Source of the DNA: Actinomucor elegans
Taxonomy: Eukaryota > Mucoromycota > Mucoromycetes > Mucorales > Mucoraceae
NCBI GenBank assembly: GCA_026027325.1
Contig: JAMSLZ010000002.1
Location: 248,001 to 312,000 of the forward strand
Direction of reading: 5' to 3'
Length of the DNA: 64,000 nucleotides
Below are positions 34,671-47,254 of this stretch, piece by piece. The translations under genes were made by a program, and so were the position numbers. Every line of letters begins with the position of its first letter. The stretch's first letter is position 1. The notes under the pieces were generated by a model, which was not told where the DNA came from, did not search any database, and worked only from the letters and a program-made list of their open reading frames with translations.

Positions 34671-37600
34671 CTATTGCTTTGGATGATCCAGATTATCATC
34701 AGTTTGCTTTAGTTCGGGTTGAGGCTGTTCATCTGGCTGATTTAGCGTAGTATGAGGCTCCTTGTCTTGGTTTAGGGCACGATGCTGCTGCTCTTCTTGA
34801 TCAATTACATGATGGCTATGATGAGGAGCTGGATCAGCCCAGTTATTATCATGTGTAGTTTGTTCAATCCATCCTAATTCATGATTTTCTGTTGGTTTAC
34901 TCTCGCTTTTGACTGTGTGACTTTTGATTTCGGTCATATCAAACTGATCTGCAGTGGAATCTTCTGGCACAGTTGAATCAGCAAGTTGAATTCGTGCAGG
35001 TATAATACCAAGCGGTGTGGAAGACTCTCCCACATATTGGCCGGCGGTGTTGGCATTGAATTCAGGTGTAGTTTGAGTCAATGGAATATGAGCGCTTCCA
35101 TTCGACACGTCGCTATATCTTCTTACCATGCGATTCTGGTTGTAATCAAACTCTCTAAACACATCCACGCTTAAATGACGCTCTATAAATCGAGGCGCAG
35201 GCATATTGTGTTCTCTAGCGAGCTTTGTACGTCGTTCCATCTCGTATTCACTCCATTTCTTCATAGTAATCACACTACTATCAAATTTACCACCTTCATC
35301 GCCATGGCCCTTGTCTTTGGCAATACCTTCTACTTTACGCGTATCACCCCAAGAGAAATCATCAAAATGCCAATAGGCATACGTTGGCAATACAAAGTTC
35401 CAGATAGGTAAACTGATCAAGTAGATCAACATCCAACAGACATACACAATCTTACGACTAGTCATGACAATAAGTACAGCAGGAAGACCCAGAATAAGTG
35501 CAAGCAGAATTAAGGGCAATACCGCAGGTCGGCCCATAATAGCAATGATAATCAAATACAAAGTAAAAGAAATGGCAGCAGGTAAAGCCAGTGTACCGAC
35601 CAGTTCCATGAATACAACAAATTGCATAGAGAAGCAGAAGGTGCCACAGAGATCATTGACAAGCAGTAGTTCAAACAGATTATGAATAGTAGAATTAATC
35701 CAACGGCGACGTTGAGACAGTAGTACCTTAAAAGTATCGGGAACAACGGTCTTGCAGACAGCTTGAGGCACAAACATCATCTTACGATTAGGAAAAGTAC
35801 GCAGCATCAGTGTAGTTAAATAACGATCTTCACCAAGCAATAGCAGGTTTTTACGATGTAATGTATCCACCACATTTTCAGAGTAATGCTCCACGATATC
35901 AGGATTAGCAAGGATAGGTACCCAATAGCCATTAGGCCCTTTGGGAGCCTTAATACGATACATACAGAAACAGCCAGGCAAACAAGTAACACCACCAAAA
36001 ATAGACTCGAACGCCTTGGACTGGTGATGGGAGATGTAGTATTCAAAGACTTGAATCATACTCACCCAACTATCCGTTTTATTGGCGATCTTGGTTTCGC
36101 CACACAGACCGGAAATTTCGGGATCCTTTACAGCTGCCGAGATCAATCGCGACAAGGCATCCGGATACAGCTTAGTATCAGCATCCACCATGAGACAAAT
36201 TTCGAAATTATCAGCTGGTACACCCGTAATACGCCAAATAGCATTAAAGAACTCGTATTCCATCATCGTCATACGTTCATCAAACATCACCTTTTGCAGA
36301 AATTGCATCAAGATAATCTGCGAGTCTCTTTTACCACGGTTACCAGGCTTGGGTGCATCCGCTTCTTCAGGCCCACCACATTTCACAATTGTAATCATGG
36401 GAACACGCGATTGCTGTTCCACTGGCACTGTGTCATCGTTGAATTTATAATAACCAGCATATACTTTAGCACAATTATTGCGTCTAGAACCGTCTGCAAT
36501 AGCCACATAAGGCTGAGCTTGGACCTGGTCAGCGGGTACGATCAAATCACGCATCATACTAATACACACATCGGGTGTAGACATGGTCTCGCCACTGCCC
36601 GTAATCAAGCCATCGCAAATAACCAATAGCATCGTATGGCTCTTGGGATAATCACTGACACAGATAGAATCCAAAGTAGTACGAATACCGTCTTCGCCTT
36701 CCGAATAACAAGTAACAAGACATATAGTATGAGCAAGAGGGTAATTGAAAGGCATGTAATCAGCTGCTGGTTGAGGTACAACATGTGGTGATAATGGAAG
36801 GGGACATGGAGGTCCCGAACCCGTAGGACCATTACCATTGCTATGGCTACCGCTCATGGAATCTGTAGTGCTACGACCATCCCATGAGAACGAAGAAACG
36901 CCAGGCGTAATAAAGTTATTCGGTGAAAACGATGCAGCCGAGTTTCGTTGATTGGGCGTATTCAAAAAGGAAGGTGTCGAAGAAGACATGACCGAATTGG
37001 GCCTACTGCCATTGTTAAGATTACTAGTAATAGAATAAGTTTAACAAAGCACATTTTTGTATACATTCTCTACGACATACCTTTTCCAAGCCGGCGTAGG
37101 AGGTCTATCCAGATCGAATCGAGTTGAGCCATGTTCTAAAGGAGTGAATCGAGAGGTGACAGGAAAGATCGATTTACGTTTAGCCTGCTGTGGAGGAGGT
37201 GGTGGTGCGTATGTAACAGGACCATTATCATTAATGTTCTTGGCCCAGTTTTCAATCTGTTCTTCACGTTTCATTCTAGCTGCATAAGAGTTTTCTTCTT
37301 TAAAGTTACCTAATCGCCATGATAAAAACCAACCAAAGATGACAGCCAAGGCAAACTTGGATATAATCACACCCAGAATGACAATCAATGATACATAGAG
37401 TACAATTTCTGAGAACATACAGCCGACAGAGATGGTATCTATCTGTCCAACTCGAATAGTTCTAGCTAAACACTCGGCCTCTTCCTCCCAAGAAAGTCCT
37501 GGGGCTCGGTAGGATTTAATGATATAAGTCAAATCTTTTCCTCCAAACTCGTCCATGTTCTTTTTGATCTGATCTACAAGTCCGCCTTCTGGTATTTTAA

Positions 37601-38829
37601 AGTAGGTTGGTGGTAAAGATTGTAATAGACGAAGATTCAAGACATTGCTATATACGATAATTGGAGCTCATCAGATAATGATTTACTCATCTAAACATAT
37701 ACATATATAAACTTACCCATTGTATAGCATAAGGTGACTTGTTGAATTAACATCTTCATAATTGTAATACACTTTTGAGCGTTTGTCAAAACCGCCATTA
37801 CTCGTAGGTACACCTTGTGCACTGAAAGTGTTGAGCATGCCCTTGGCAGCAGCGCTAGTATGACAGCTAGTTCTATTTGCATATAAAGAAACATCAGGTG
37901 GTGTAGTAGCATTAGGGTTGAATAGCTGACAAGGGAAATAGTTGGTTTGTTGACCTTGAAGCGCAACAAAGACGTTATCACATTCTGGAACATGCTCAGG
38001 AAACAAAAACGAAGCATCCATGCCTGCACCACTCAAAGGAGGATAGAGAATGTTGGTTGCACCATCAATAGAAGGATGATCTTGCCAATTAGCCAACATA
38101 TATGCCCAACCTTTTACAACAAGATAACCCGAACCCACTTCAGTACCATGTACATCTGCTGCTTGAGGTGGACAAGTAGCTTGCGTAAAACCAAACGTCA
38201 AAAAACCCACAAAACCCATGATGAGAAGAATTACACCAACAAGACCAATCTTTTCTCTCCAAGCACTTTGAGCTTGTCCATTTGGTATACCTTCAAAAAA
38301 AAAAATCATTAAAACAAATGGAACGCGATTAAATTATTCTGAAACATCATTTACCTGCACATCGTAAGAGTAGAGGCGGCACACAGCACGTCAATAGGTA
38401 ACAATAGGTCATCCAAGGCCCAGGTAACTTATCTCGCCAGGTTTTCTTACGTTCTGTATGTTCGTAGGCGAATTCCTCATCATCGCCGCCTTTTTCTTCG
38501 CGTCCCAATACACTTTTACCGCGACGCACCGTAACTGATTTGGTAGTTCCTTTTCTACTCAGCGTACGAGGTAGATTACCAGTCCTACTGGGCTGTACTG
38601 TATCTACAGGCGCTTGACTTGCTGCTTGACGATAGTGGTATTGTCGATGATTGGGGTCGATTCGTTCGCGTTCCGGTCGCACAAGCGACTTTCCTCGCTT
38701 GACAGGTTGTGTAATAAATGCCTGTGCATCTGATGCCATGGGTATTTCTTCTGGTTCGGATACTGTCGAGAATTCTCGACTTAGATTTGGCTTATAAGAT
38801 TGTATTCTACCATTGTCGGGCGGATCCAT
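34671..38829 (-). CDS. Class IV chitin synthase (Chs3-like)
   Basis: Exons 38829-38355, 38290-37717, 37647-37081 and 37023-34671 give 1322 residues. The N-terminus is basic and disordered, followed by two membrane segments (about 135-150 and 165-190), an extracytosolic region with N-glycosylation sequons, a further membrane segment near 430, and the GT2 catalytic domain from about 605. Catalytic landmarks are [32 protein letters not shown] and QRRRW (976-980), followed by a cluster of membrane helices. The enzyme polymerises UDP-GlcNAc into chitin at the plasma membrane and extrudes it. No myosin motor is present, which separates it from classes V/VII. The C-terminal ~150 residues are Glu/Gln/His-rich and unlike the family core. 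Confidence 0.93.
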
Positions 38830-40486
38830 GTTATTATATGTAGTATGTATATAGGCTTTAATACGTGGATATTAAAGTGGTAAAATGGAATAGGTCGTTT
38901 TAATTATATACAGTGTTCTCCCCTCCTCGTCTATCAGAATAAAGTTGTAAAGAAGAAAAGAAGAAGCTCGGCGACACAACGAAAACAGATTAAAGGACCC
39001 AAGAATAATAAGTCGGCGATTCGACTTCATATAGAGTAAAAAAACTTGGCAATCCGGTCCTAAAAATAACACTTTACCAAAGTTAACATAACTAAACAAA
39101 GCATTTATTTCATCATCGCTCGTATTTTGATCTAGTGGTTATATAGTAAGCCTCACTGCCCGCTTGGCTTAGTTTAGTTTTAACCAAGCCCTTTCCCCAG
39201 TTTTAACCTGGTTTCCCTTTTGAGATTTGTAACTTTGAACTGTCGTACCATAAGCGTGTAAAATATTTACGCGTACCGTTCTACCCTATTTGAACGCGTA
39301 TCTATCTGAACTGTACTTGTAAACTATTGTTGGGGAATAATCACTGTAAAGTTCTCACCTCCTCTTCTCTTTTTGTTTGATCTGTGCATAAATCCACAAA
39401 ATTATCATTAAAACCAAATGTATTTTGACATATTTACTTGCTATTTTTAAGTATTTAGGTGCTCGATGATGAAATTCTTATTTATTATAACGCATCTTCT
39501 TCTCTATGAACAGAGTCCAGGCACTATTATAAAGATAAGGTAGATCTACACTATTATTATTATTATTATTGCATTTGTTTCAGTCGTTCGGAGCACTAAA
39601 ACCTCAAATTGAATCAATCTCATTGTTTGTTCTTGAAGGCTTATTGTTTTAAAAATCTCTAAATATATCATATTTGATACTAAAACTAGCCAAAAGATAC
39701 CAAATCAGCCCTTTTTTTTCTTTTTTGCTGCTGCAATGTGGATACTGTTGGTCATATGCATCTCAAAAAAAAAACACTGGTGCAACAGAATCCCTTTGTA
39801 CAACAATAACAAAAAGGCAAATCTTTAATTAACCTCTTGAATGGTTGCTTGGGCCGTTATTCGGGTATGCCCGTTTGATTTGTATTAGTTTATGAATGAG
39901 TAAAAAGCTGAGAGAAAAAGCTGAGAGTAAATCTCGCTTGCAAAAGAAAGTATAGGGTGCTGTCAATTCAAGACTTGAATCATATGCAAGTTTCTAAAAA
40001 AAACATTTGGCTGAGAAACTCAGCAAATAGAATGAAGCTTATCGACCATTTGAGAAGCAGAGAATTGGACCCTTATGTTGTCTAAAAGTTGATCGGAATA
40101 GCTGTCAAGTACAGGCTTTAATAGATGCCGAAGCTCATCTTGAGCATGAATTACTAATATGATGCGGTATTAAGTGAAGATTTATAGAATTATTATATAT
40201 CAATGTTGTATGAAGTATATATATATATATAATCATCCTTAATTATTGACAAATAAAATGTATTCATTGTATTCTGATTAAATAAAGGTCTTTACTGAGG
40301 AAGCTGCTCATTCTGAGAATGGAGTACTAACCCAATGTGATACTTGACTGGGATCAGTGTAGAAGGATTTGTTGATTTATAGATCAGTAAATCTAGGTTA
40401 TACATATGAATGTGTAAATTTTAAATTCCATTGTTAGAATACAGCATACATTCATTGCATTTCGGCCAAACAATAGCTCTACATAG

Positions 40487-40560
40487 TAAATGCAGTAGTT
40501 CATTCGAAGCATGTGTTAGCTTGTTAATCAGATGCGACATTTGACCGAAATCGGCTCAGA
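40487..40560 (+). repeat. Dispersed repeat family A copy
   Basis: Blocks AGTAAATGCAGTAGTTCATTC, then AGCATGTGTTAGCTTG, then TAATCAGATGCGACATTTGA and CGAAATCGGCTCAGAGAA (each written in part) give one of the longest 5' ends of the family. Confidence 0.6.
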
Positions 40561-40666
40561 GAACAAAGAAAATGGGACATGTGGACAATTTAGAGATACA
40601 AATTTATATGCACCATATGTTTGTGGGATTTAGGAGTATACAGGTGAATTTTGTTATATATATATA

Positions 40667-40898
40667 AGAATTAAATAAAACTCTGGATATAAAGAAATCT
40701 AAAGCAGTTGCTGCACAATTCAATTTATACAAAATTTATTTAAAAAAGCTTTTGCATATCTATAATTCATTCTGATCTGGTGCTTTGTTAATAGCAAAAT
40801 TATAGATATGCAAAAGCTTTTTTAAATAAATTTTGTATAAATTGAATTGTGCAGCAACTGCTTTAGATTTCTTTATATCCAGAGTTTTATTTAATTCT
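40667..40898. repeat. Perfect 101-bp inverted repeat with 30-nt spacer
   Basis: The left arm is 40667-40767 and the right arm 40798-40898. Comparison base by base shows no mismatch. Outside one mismatch, the pairing continues into AT runs on both sides. Transcription from either side would give a long hairpin RNA. Confidence 0.95.
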
Positions 40899-40954
40899 CA
40901 TATATATATATATATATTCCATACAACTTTGATATGTAATTGTTTTATAGATCT

Positions 40955-41015
40955 CCGCTTGATATCGCATCATATTACCATTTCATGTTCAGGATGAACT
41001 ACTACATTTACTACA
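40955..41015 (-). repeat. Dispersed repeat family A copy, inverted
   Basis: Read on the minus strand: GTAGTAAATGTAGTAGTTCA, CCTGAACATG, then TAATATGATGCGATATCAAG. It faces the direct copies at 40.1-40.56 kb across the 101-bp inverted repeat. Confidence 0.6.
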
Positions 41016-41604
41016 ACTTTTATGGAAGAATAAAAGCTGACAAGTTAGCTTTCCTGTCCAGCTTAAAGTCTGGAAAAACCACGCTTGTCTAATCCGAAAT
41101 CCCCCTTTTTTTTTGTCATATCTGGACTCAAGATAGAAACTCAAAAACTCAAAGTATTAGTGATACGTGATACAGAGAGACCGGTGTCATGAAAAAGGAA
41201 ATGTTGGGACTTGGATATATAACCCGATGATCCAGAAATTTCTCTGAAACCAATGATTAAACCATTGTTTTAGAACATAATACATGCTTGTTCCCTTGGA
41301 GCTACCAAGTCTTGGAGATATGATATTGAGTATACAGCTCTCATAAGTGCTCGAATTGTAAGTATATATGCAATTAGATAGAGAAATCCAATGTTTACAA
41401 TTAAGAAAAAAGAGGCTTGCGAGGCTATAAAATATCTTTTTTGGTACAAAGAGCCGAGTTATTTGTAACAGCGTTTATTTGGTTTCGGATATTTACAAAT
41501 GAAAAAAGCCAACAAAGATTCTTTGTTTTGTTTTGTGGATTGTGCATAACTGCCAGGTATATTAAAGGAAAAGGGTCTATCCTTTGCGATCGATTCTTGG
41601 TAGT

Positions 41605-43741
41605 TTAGAATGTTTGTTGAAGTGCAAGGTTTGTGCTTGATTGTGTATACAAATTGGAATAGAATGAAACAGAAAACAACGATGTGGTGATCTTTTCTTG
41701 AACCATGTTCATAGTTGCTGCTAATCCATTGACTGTATCCATTGCATATATCAGATCATCATTGTTCATACCACTATTTGTAGTATGCTTTAGGAGATCT
41801 AAGAAATTGTCGTCTAGTATTATGACCTGATATGAATAGATGTTTTTGTAATACCTTTTAATAACAGCTCATATCGAGGCACGCGTTGAAATGGTGCAAT
41901 CAAATAGTCTGCTAACCCCAAGCGATTATAGTTGCTATGTTCTCTTCGGCGTGTACGGTCAATGTTCAAGACATATCCCGTAGTACTGGCGCGTCGAATA
42001 GATTTCATATGACCCTGATAGTGTATAGCATATTTTAGAAATACGACCAATTCTTGTTCAAGATCCTTGAAGATTCGACCAATGGCCTCGCCAGGACATT
42101 TTACTGTTGCATCGCGCGAATCAAGCTCTATATACATTTCTAAATTATACAGTAACTTTTCAGACATAGAGATAAGATCGGGCAGATGATAGAATAGAAC
42201 GTGCACATCGTTAGATTTAACAAGAGGAGTTTTTAATTGAGACGCTATTTGCATTGGTTCCATATAGTTCTATAGATGCACAAAGGTGTTAGTCAGTTGC
42301 TTGTGATCCAAAATCTTGTAGGTAGAAGTTTACCGAATATATACAAGTCAAAAAATGATAGTACGACTTCTCTGTAGAATACAACTCGTTTATTATAAAC
42401 CGAGCTACAGCTTGATTCTTTTCGGTATTCTATTGAAGTGTCAGATTAAATGGTAACTAGAATTTCTCTTCTAGTTGACTTTACCTTGGGTTTTGCTGGC
42501 TGATTCTTTAAAGACAAAGCTGCCTTTCTTTGTATAATTAAATTCTGAACTGTAGAATGCCACATTGCTATGGCTTTGGATTCTTTCTTTTGAAAATCAG
42601 ATTTACCGAATATTGATTTAGATGATAAAGACGATAGCTGAGAGATATTATTATTAGATCTACTAATACTGGATGAGCAAGTTGATGCAAGTGATGAGAT
42701 ACTAATTGATCTATCAAGATTTGTATGATCACTTTCGTCTTGAGAGCAGTAAGATGACGTTGTAAAGGAAGGTCCAGGCGTGTATAATGCATCAGTGTTG
42801 GTCTCAGGGTCCATGATGGTGATTAAATAGTCCCCATGACTTTTGCTTCGTCTACTTTTATAATATCGATTTTTGTTACCACCAGTCAATGGCCATTGCG
42901 TAGAATGACTTTCGGATGGGGTAATTGCCTCATCTTCATCACTACGATAACAAATGCTACTTGTAGTGCTATCTGGATATTTCGAATCAGGCGACTGTGG
43001 ATCTTTTTCAAATGAAGGTGATATTCCCCGAGAATAAAGCTGGCTGGATTCCTTAACGGGTACTAAATTGCCTTGGCGGTTGAGGCTGTCTTTTGATTGA
43101 TTTGCATGGATATAACAATATTCAGCGCATTGGTCCATCTTGTTTTTAATACAGGGTTGGCTTCCTTCTGTAATAGCATCTAATGTAGTATATAATTTGA
43201 ATGGTGTTGAACTGGAGCTAATATGACTTTTTTTAACAAGCAAAGGGGAGGGTTGCTTTCGAGATAATGATATAGTGGGATACTTTGTACCGTTATTCTT
43301 TGAGTTTCCATCAGAAATTGATCCAGGCGTTTGGTTTATTTGGCCAAGCTGATACAACTTACTAGTCTTTCGTTGACACAATGGCAGCGACGCAGATGCT
43401 ACAGTTGTCAGTATGACGGGATTAGTGCTTTGTACCTTGGTTGATGGTTGATATCCAGTTCGCTGCTGCCTTGACTGACTAATTATTACGTTGGTTTCAA
43501 TGCTCTTATGATACTGGTTATCAAGAGGGTCAGGTACTGATACATTGGCTAGAAATTGAGTCAAGTTTTGATTCTCGGTTACTGCAGGCCGCCGACCTTG
43601 TTTTAAAGAATCATAGCTTCGGTCTTGTTCAATCGACTTTTGTGAGGAAAACTTGTGAAAGAATGATGCGGCTTTCTTTTTAACGGCTTTATCTGCCTTG
43701 CTATTGCTACTAGCAATTAATGATGGTGCTAATTGATCCAT
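41605..43741 (-). CDS. RhoGEF (DH-domain) protein
   Basis: Exons 43741-42485, 42429-42334, 42269-41855 and 41813-41605 give 658 residues. The first ~420 residues are Ser/Thr-rich and low complexity. The DH domain runs from about 425: QAVARFIINELYSTEKSYYHF (in part, CR1), then the hallmark DYLIAPFQRVPRYELLLKDD (in part, CR3), LLKHTT and a final helix with VNGLAATMNMVQEK. DH domains load Rho/Cdc42 GTPases with GTP and so drive polarised growth. The protein ends about 60 residues after CR3 with no PH domain, which is unusual for the family. The ATG at 43741 is the first in frame. Four short introns have GTAAA/GTATT donors. Confidence 0.85.
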
Positions 43742-44825
43742 TATTACTGATATTTTTATTTGGTATAATAGCTTCGAGTAATGAAACAAGTACTTAAGGG
43801 TTCATACAAGGAAGGAAGAAAATAATGGTCCAAGCGGAAAAAAAAAGTAAAACCAAAGTCTGTTAAAGCATCTGCTTTCTTTGTTAAATGTACAATCGGA
43901 GTCTGCGACAATGAATGTACGAAAAAGACCGTGCACTCAACAGAAACTGAGGGTTATATGTAATGATTTGATTGAAGCGCTTTACTACTGAATTAGACGC
44001 ATTAAGAATGTAATCTTTGAAGGCTCTTTCTTACTATATGTTTATCCATTATTCAGATAAAACTTGCATATATCAAGTTTTGAATGTCTCTCTTACTAAC
44101 CGTTTTTCTCCATCAACTCGGAACCCGATACCTTATATAGATTGTAAAGAAACCGGCGCTTATTTAAAGAAAGAGGTGTTTATCTCTCATGATTCAATAG
44201 TGTATCAGTTCATCCAGTCGATAAACTTTATCAATACATGCCTAGTTCTACATATAGACAGCAGCATATCTTTTTATGAAATACTTGGACACCTATAAAC
44301 TCACGTCCTTTGTGCAACTGCTTTATTTGTATCCATTTGACTAAGGCATCACAGTATAATCAATTCGCTCATCAGACTAAAATAAATCGCTTTTTTCTTG
44401 AAACAGTTTAGACCTTAGAAGTGGTGTGCGCGCTGATTCACCTGATGTTAAACTATTCGCATATCGTTAATTAACAGCGTCAGTCAATGATGAATAATAA
44501 CGCGGCGATTAATTTATTAGTAGACTGAGCTTAGACATTACTCGGAGCCGTTGACGGCATACAGTCTGCGTATAAAAATATACTCTTTTGGTATTCCTGA
44601 TATAATTGATATTCGGTTTGATATTCAAAGACTGAAAACACTTCATGCCAAGAGCTATTGATAAAAGGGACTACACCGTTATCATTGATACACAACTTAA
44701 CCAAATTCTTTGAATTACCATTAATCTATCATTGTGTTCAGTGTATATGATGCATAATAAACATATTTTTTTGTGAGACCTAGATAATTCTTTTAGCTTC
44801 TTTTATTCCTTTACGTGTTTCTAGC
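43742..44825. other. Intergenic region between divergent RhoGEF and GrpE genes
   Basis: It probably contains both promoters. The frame 44017-44298 has no recognisable features. Nothing else was seen. Confidence 0.45.
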
Positions 44826-45600
44826 ATGCTCTCCGCCACCATTCAACATCAAATAAGAACCAGAGCGACATGGCTCGCTTTAAGCAATAGAAATAGGTGC
44901 TTATTCACGACTCCTATTATTAACCAAGACGAAAAACAAGACGAACACAAAGATAAACCAAATGACAAGAACGATACCGCAGATGTCACTGAAAATAACA
45001 GTCAAGATCAGATAGAAATGTCCATTCAAGATGAATTGAAAACCGTCTCAACCAAATTAAAGGAAGTTCAGGTAATTGTTCACCTTTAATCTAGCTATTT
45101 TGCCACGTATTAACCTTTCTCCTCCTCTACTGAGATAGGCTGCTTATTTATTATCGTTAGCAGACCAAGAAAACTTGCGTCAGCGAAGCTTGCGTGATAT
45201 AGCCAATGCAAAGGATTTTGCCATACAAAAGTTTGCCAAGGATTTACTAGATTCACTTGATATTCTCGGTATGGCTTTAAATGCTGTTCCAACTGAATAT
45301 CACAAGAAACAAACATGCTTGGAAAAAGACAAGAGCGATATTGCTGAGCAACTAATTACGCTGTATAGTGGCGTTGACATGACGGAAAAGGAGCTGAAAA
45401 AGACATTAAAACGATACGATATTCAAGAAGACGATCCAATTGATCAAGCGTTTGATCCTAATAAGCATGAGGCTGTATTTCAAGCGCCCGTGGCGAACAA
45501 AACACCCGGAACTATATTTGTAGTGCAAAAGAAAGGGTTTTTATTGAAAAACCGAGTACTAAGACCTGCTCAAGTGGGTGTTGTAGCAGATAGTCAATAA
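44826..45600 (+). CDS. MGE1: Mitochondrial GrpE, nucleotide exchange factor for mtHsp70
   Basis: Exons 44826-45071 and 45139-45600 give 235 residues. The presequence (about 1-35) is Arg/Ser/Thr-rich; a charged linker follows; the GrpE region begins around 65 with a long helix (LADQENLRQRSLRDIANAKD in part), then FAKDLLDSLDILGMAL and the beta domain with FDPNKHEAVFQAP and GFLLKNRVLRPAQVGV. It releases ADP from matrix Hsp70 (Ssc1) in protein import and folding. One 67-nt intron separates the linker from the coiled coil. Secure. Confidence 0.96.
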
Positions 45601-47254
45601 ACAGACCGGGGGTTACTGCTAAACCTAGAAGCGTGGTGGGTATTTTCATCAGTATTTGATTGAATTGTTGCAGCAATTAATAAACTGCTATTGAAGCGAC
45701 GACTTCTGAGTCTTTTGAAAACAAATTTTTGTGCTTGGAATTTAATGCAGTTCCTGGTCAATAGAAAAGCGAAGGTGATTTAACAAAGCCTGTATAAAAT
45801 TCTTTTGCGCTTCTGATAGTGTAAATAGTTTACTAAATTGCCTGCCGAAAATGGTACTATGTTCGATTTACTTGCAGCTTTTCTCTTTTTTCGTTCTATG
45901 ATGATAACTCGAATACTTTATATAAAAAAAAAAGACATAACAAAAGCATATATATTTTTTAATACATCATGTAGTTTATCAGTATAAATGAATTCTATAC
46001 GACTAAGGCTCAAGAAATCAAAAAATTACTATTTCTTCGTGGAGCATGTAATTGGCTTTCGTTAATAACCAAAAAGCCGTTTTCTATCTTCGTAGAGAAA
46101 AATTAATTTTGCACCCTCTGAACTAGCTTTGAGTGGGTCTGGTGAAATATAGAATTATAAATTCTTTGGAGAGTTGCTCGAAACCCTCAATATTAATGAT
46201 ATGATTTGATTATTATAGACATCTCTAGTCTAATAAATAGTCTCTTTTCTAAGCATTGAATCATAGTTTTTGTCAATAAACTAGAGATCTACACTTCTCT
46301 AAGCACTTCAACACCTTCTTTCATTTATAGGGCATATCATTGTATATCATATATTTCATAGATGCCCGTTCAAAAGAATAGACATTTATGAAAAAAGAGT
46401 ATGTAATCATTTTTTCCCCTTGAGCGCATTCTCTAAGGCTAGTTTGTCAAGTTCTAGTAAATGCAGCGATCTGAGCTTGGATCATTAATCTGATGTGATA
46501 TCTGACCGGAATCTACCAAGAAATCTATATACCTACAGATCTAGCGCGAATTGATTACCACATTTATAAGCAAATTAAATTGCTCTTTTTTTTTACGTAA
46601 TCTTGATAGTATATATCTTCTTGATATTCGAAATGAAACAGCCTATAGTGGTCATAATTAAATAAGTAATATTGCGTTTACGTACACAGTCAGAAATTGG
46701 TGTTAGAAGTCAATTATTCAAAATTTCTTAATTAATACCAAAAAGGTGGCCCTAAATTAACATTGAGCAGAGGTATTGCACAGCGATATGGATAGAAAAT
46801 ATAGAAAGCCGTGTTCTTTCTAATGTATTTCTTGATAGGGCTCAAAAATATAATAGCTTGTGTCATTTTTTAACAGTCCAAAGAAATTAAATCGTACGAA
46901 TTTTTTGTTGATAATGTACGAAATTTTATCTAGACAATGCACAAATATTTTCTGAAACTAATATATAGTAAAAAAAGGATGGCTCATAGACAAAATTTGT
47001 GTATAAATTAATAGCGCACCAAATGGTATTACGGTCAATTAGTTTTTATTATAACTGTCTTGAGCCGCTCTTGAATTAAAACAGATGTACAATCAATAAA
47101 AAAAAATACGTAAAGGTATACCTCTGCAAAAAAAACCTAAAAGGGACAAAAAGCCCGTTTAATGTGTGAGCGTTGATTGGTTGAATAACACCCATTTTCA
47201 TTTTATAAAAGAAAATTTGATAGATCTGTCGAGATTCAAACTTTTATCTATCAA
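45601..47254. other. Gene-poor region
   Basis: A family A repeat lies at 46454-46525 and a GGTATACC palindrome at 47115-47122. The rest is AT-rich without coding signal. Confidence 0.5.
46454..46525 (+). repeat. Dispersed repeat family A copy
   Basis: CTAGTAAATGCAGCGATCTG, then TTAATCTGATGTGATATC, TGACCGGAATC and CCAAGAAAT occur in the family order. Confidence 0.6.

Larger units (their letters stand above)
38830..41604. other. Gene-poor region with a large palindrome
   Basis: The first ~350 nt should hold the chitin synthase promoter, including a near palindrome at 39254-39273 (GCGTGTAAA...TTTACGCG). A TAT microsatellite is at 39551-39571. A family A repeat is at 40327-40365 and 40487-40560, its inverted copy at 40955-41015, and the 101-bp perfect inverted repeat at 40667-40898. 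No gene was recognised. Confidence 0.5.

Noticed and set aside
35886..36629. 247-codon plus-strand frame
   Set aside because: Antisense shadow of the chitin synthase catalytic domain.
41417..41608. 63-codon plus-strand frame at the 3' end of the RhoGEF gene
   Set aside because: No known motif and it would overlap the RhoGEF 3' end; not supported as a gene.
44017..44298. 93-codon plus-strand frame
   Set aside because: Weak coding character and lies in a probable divergent promoter region.
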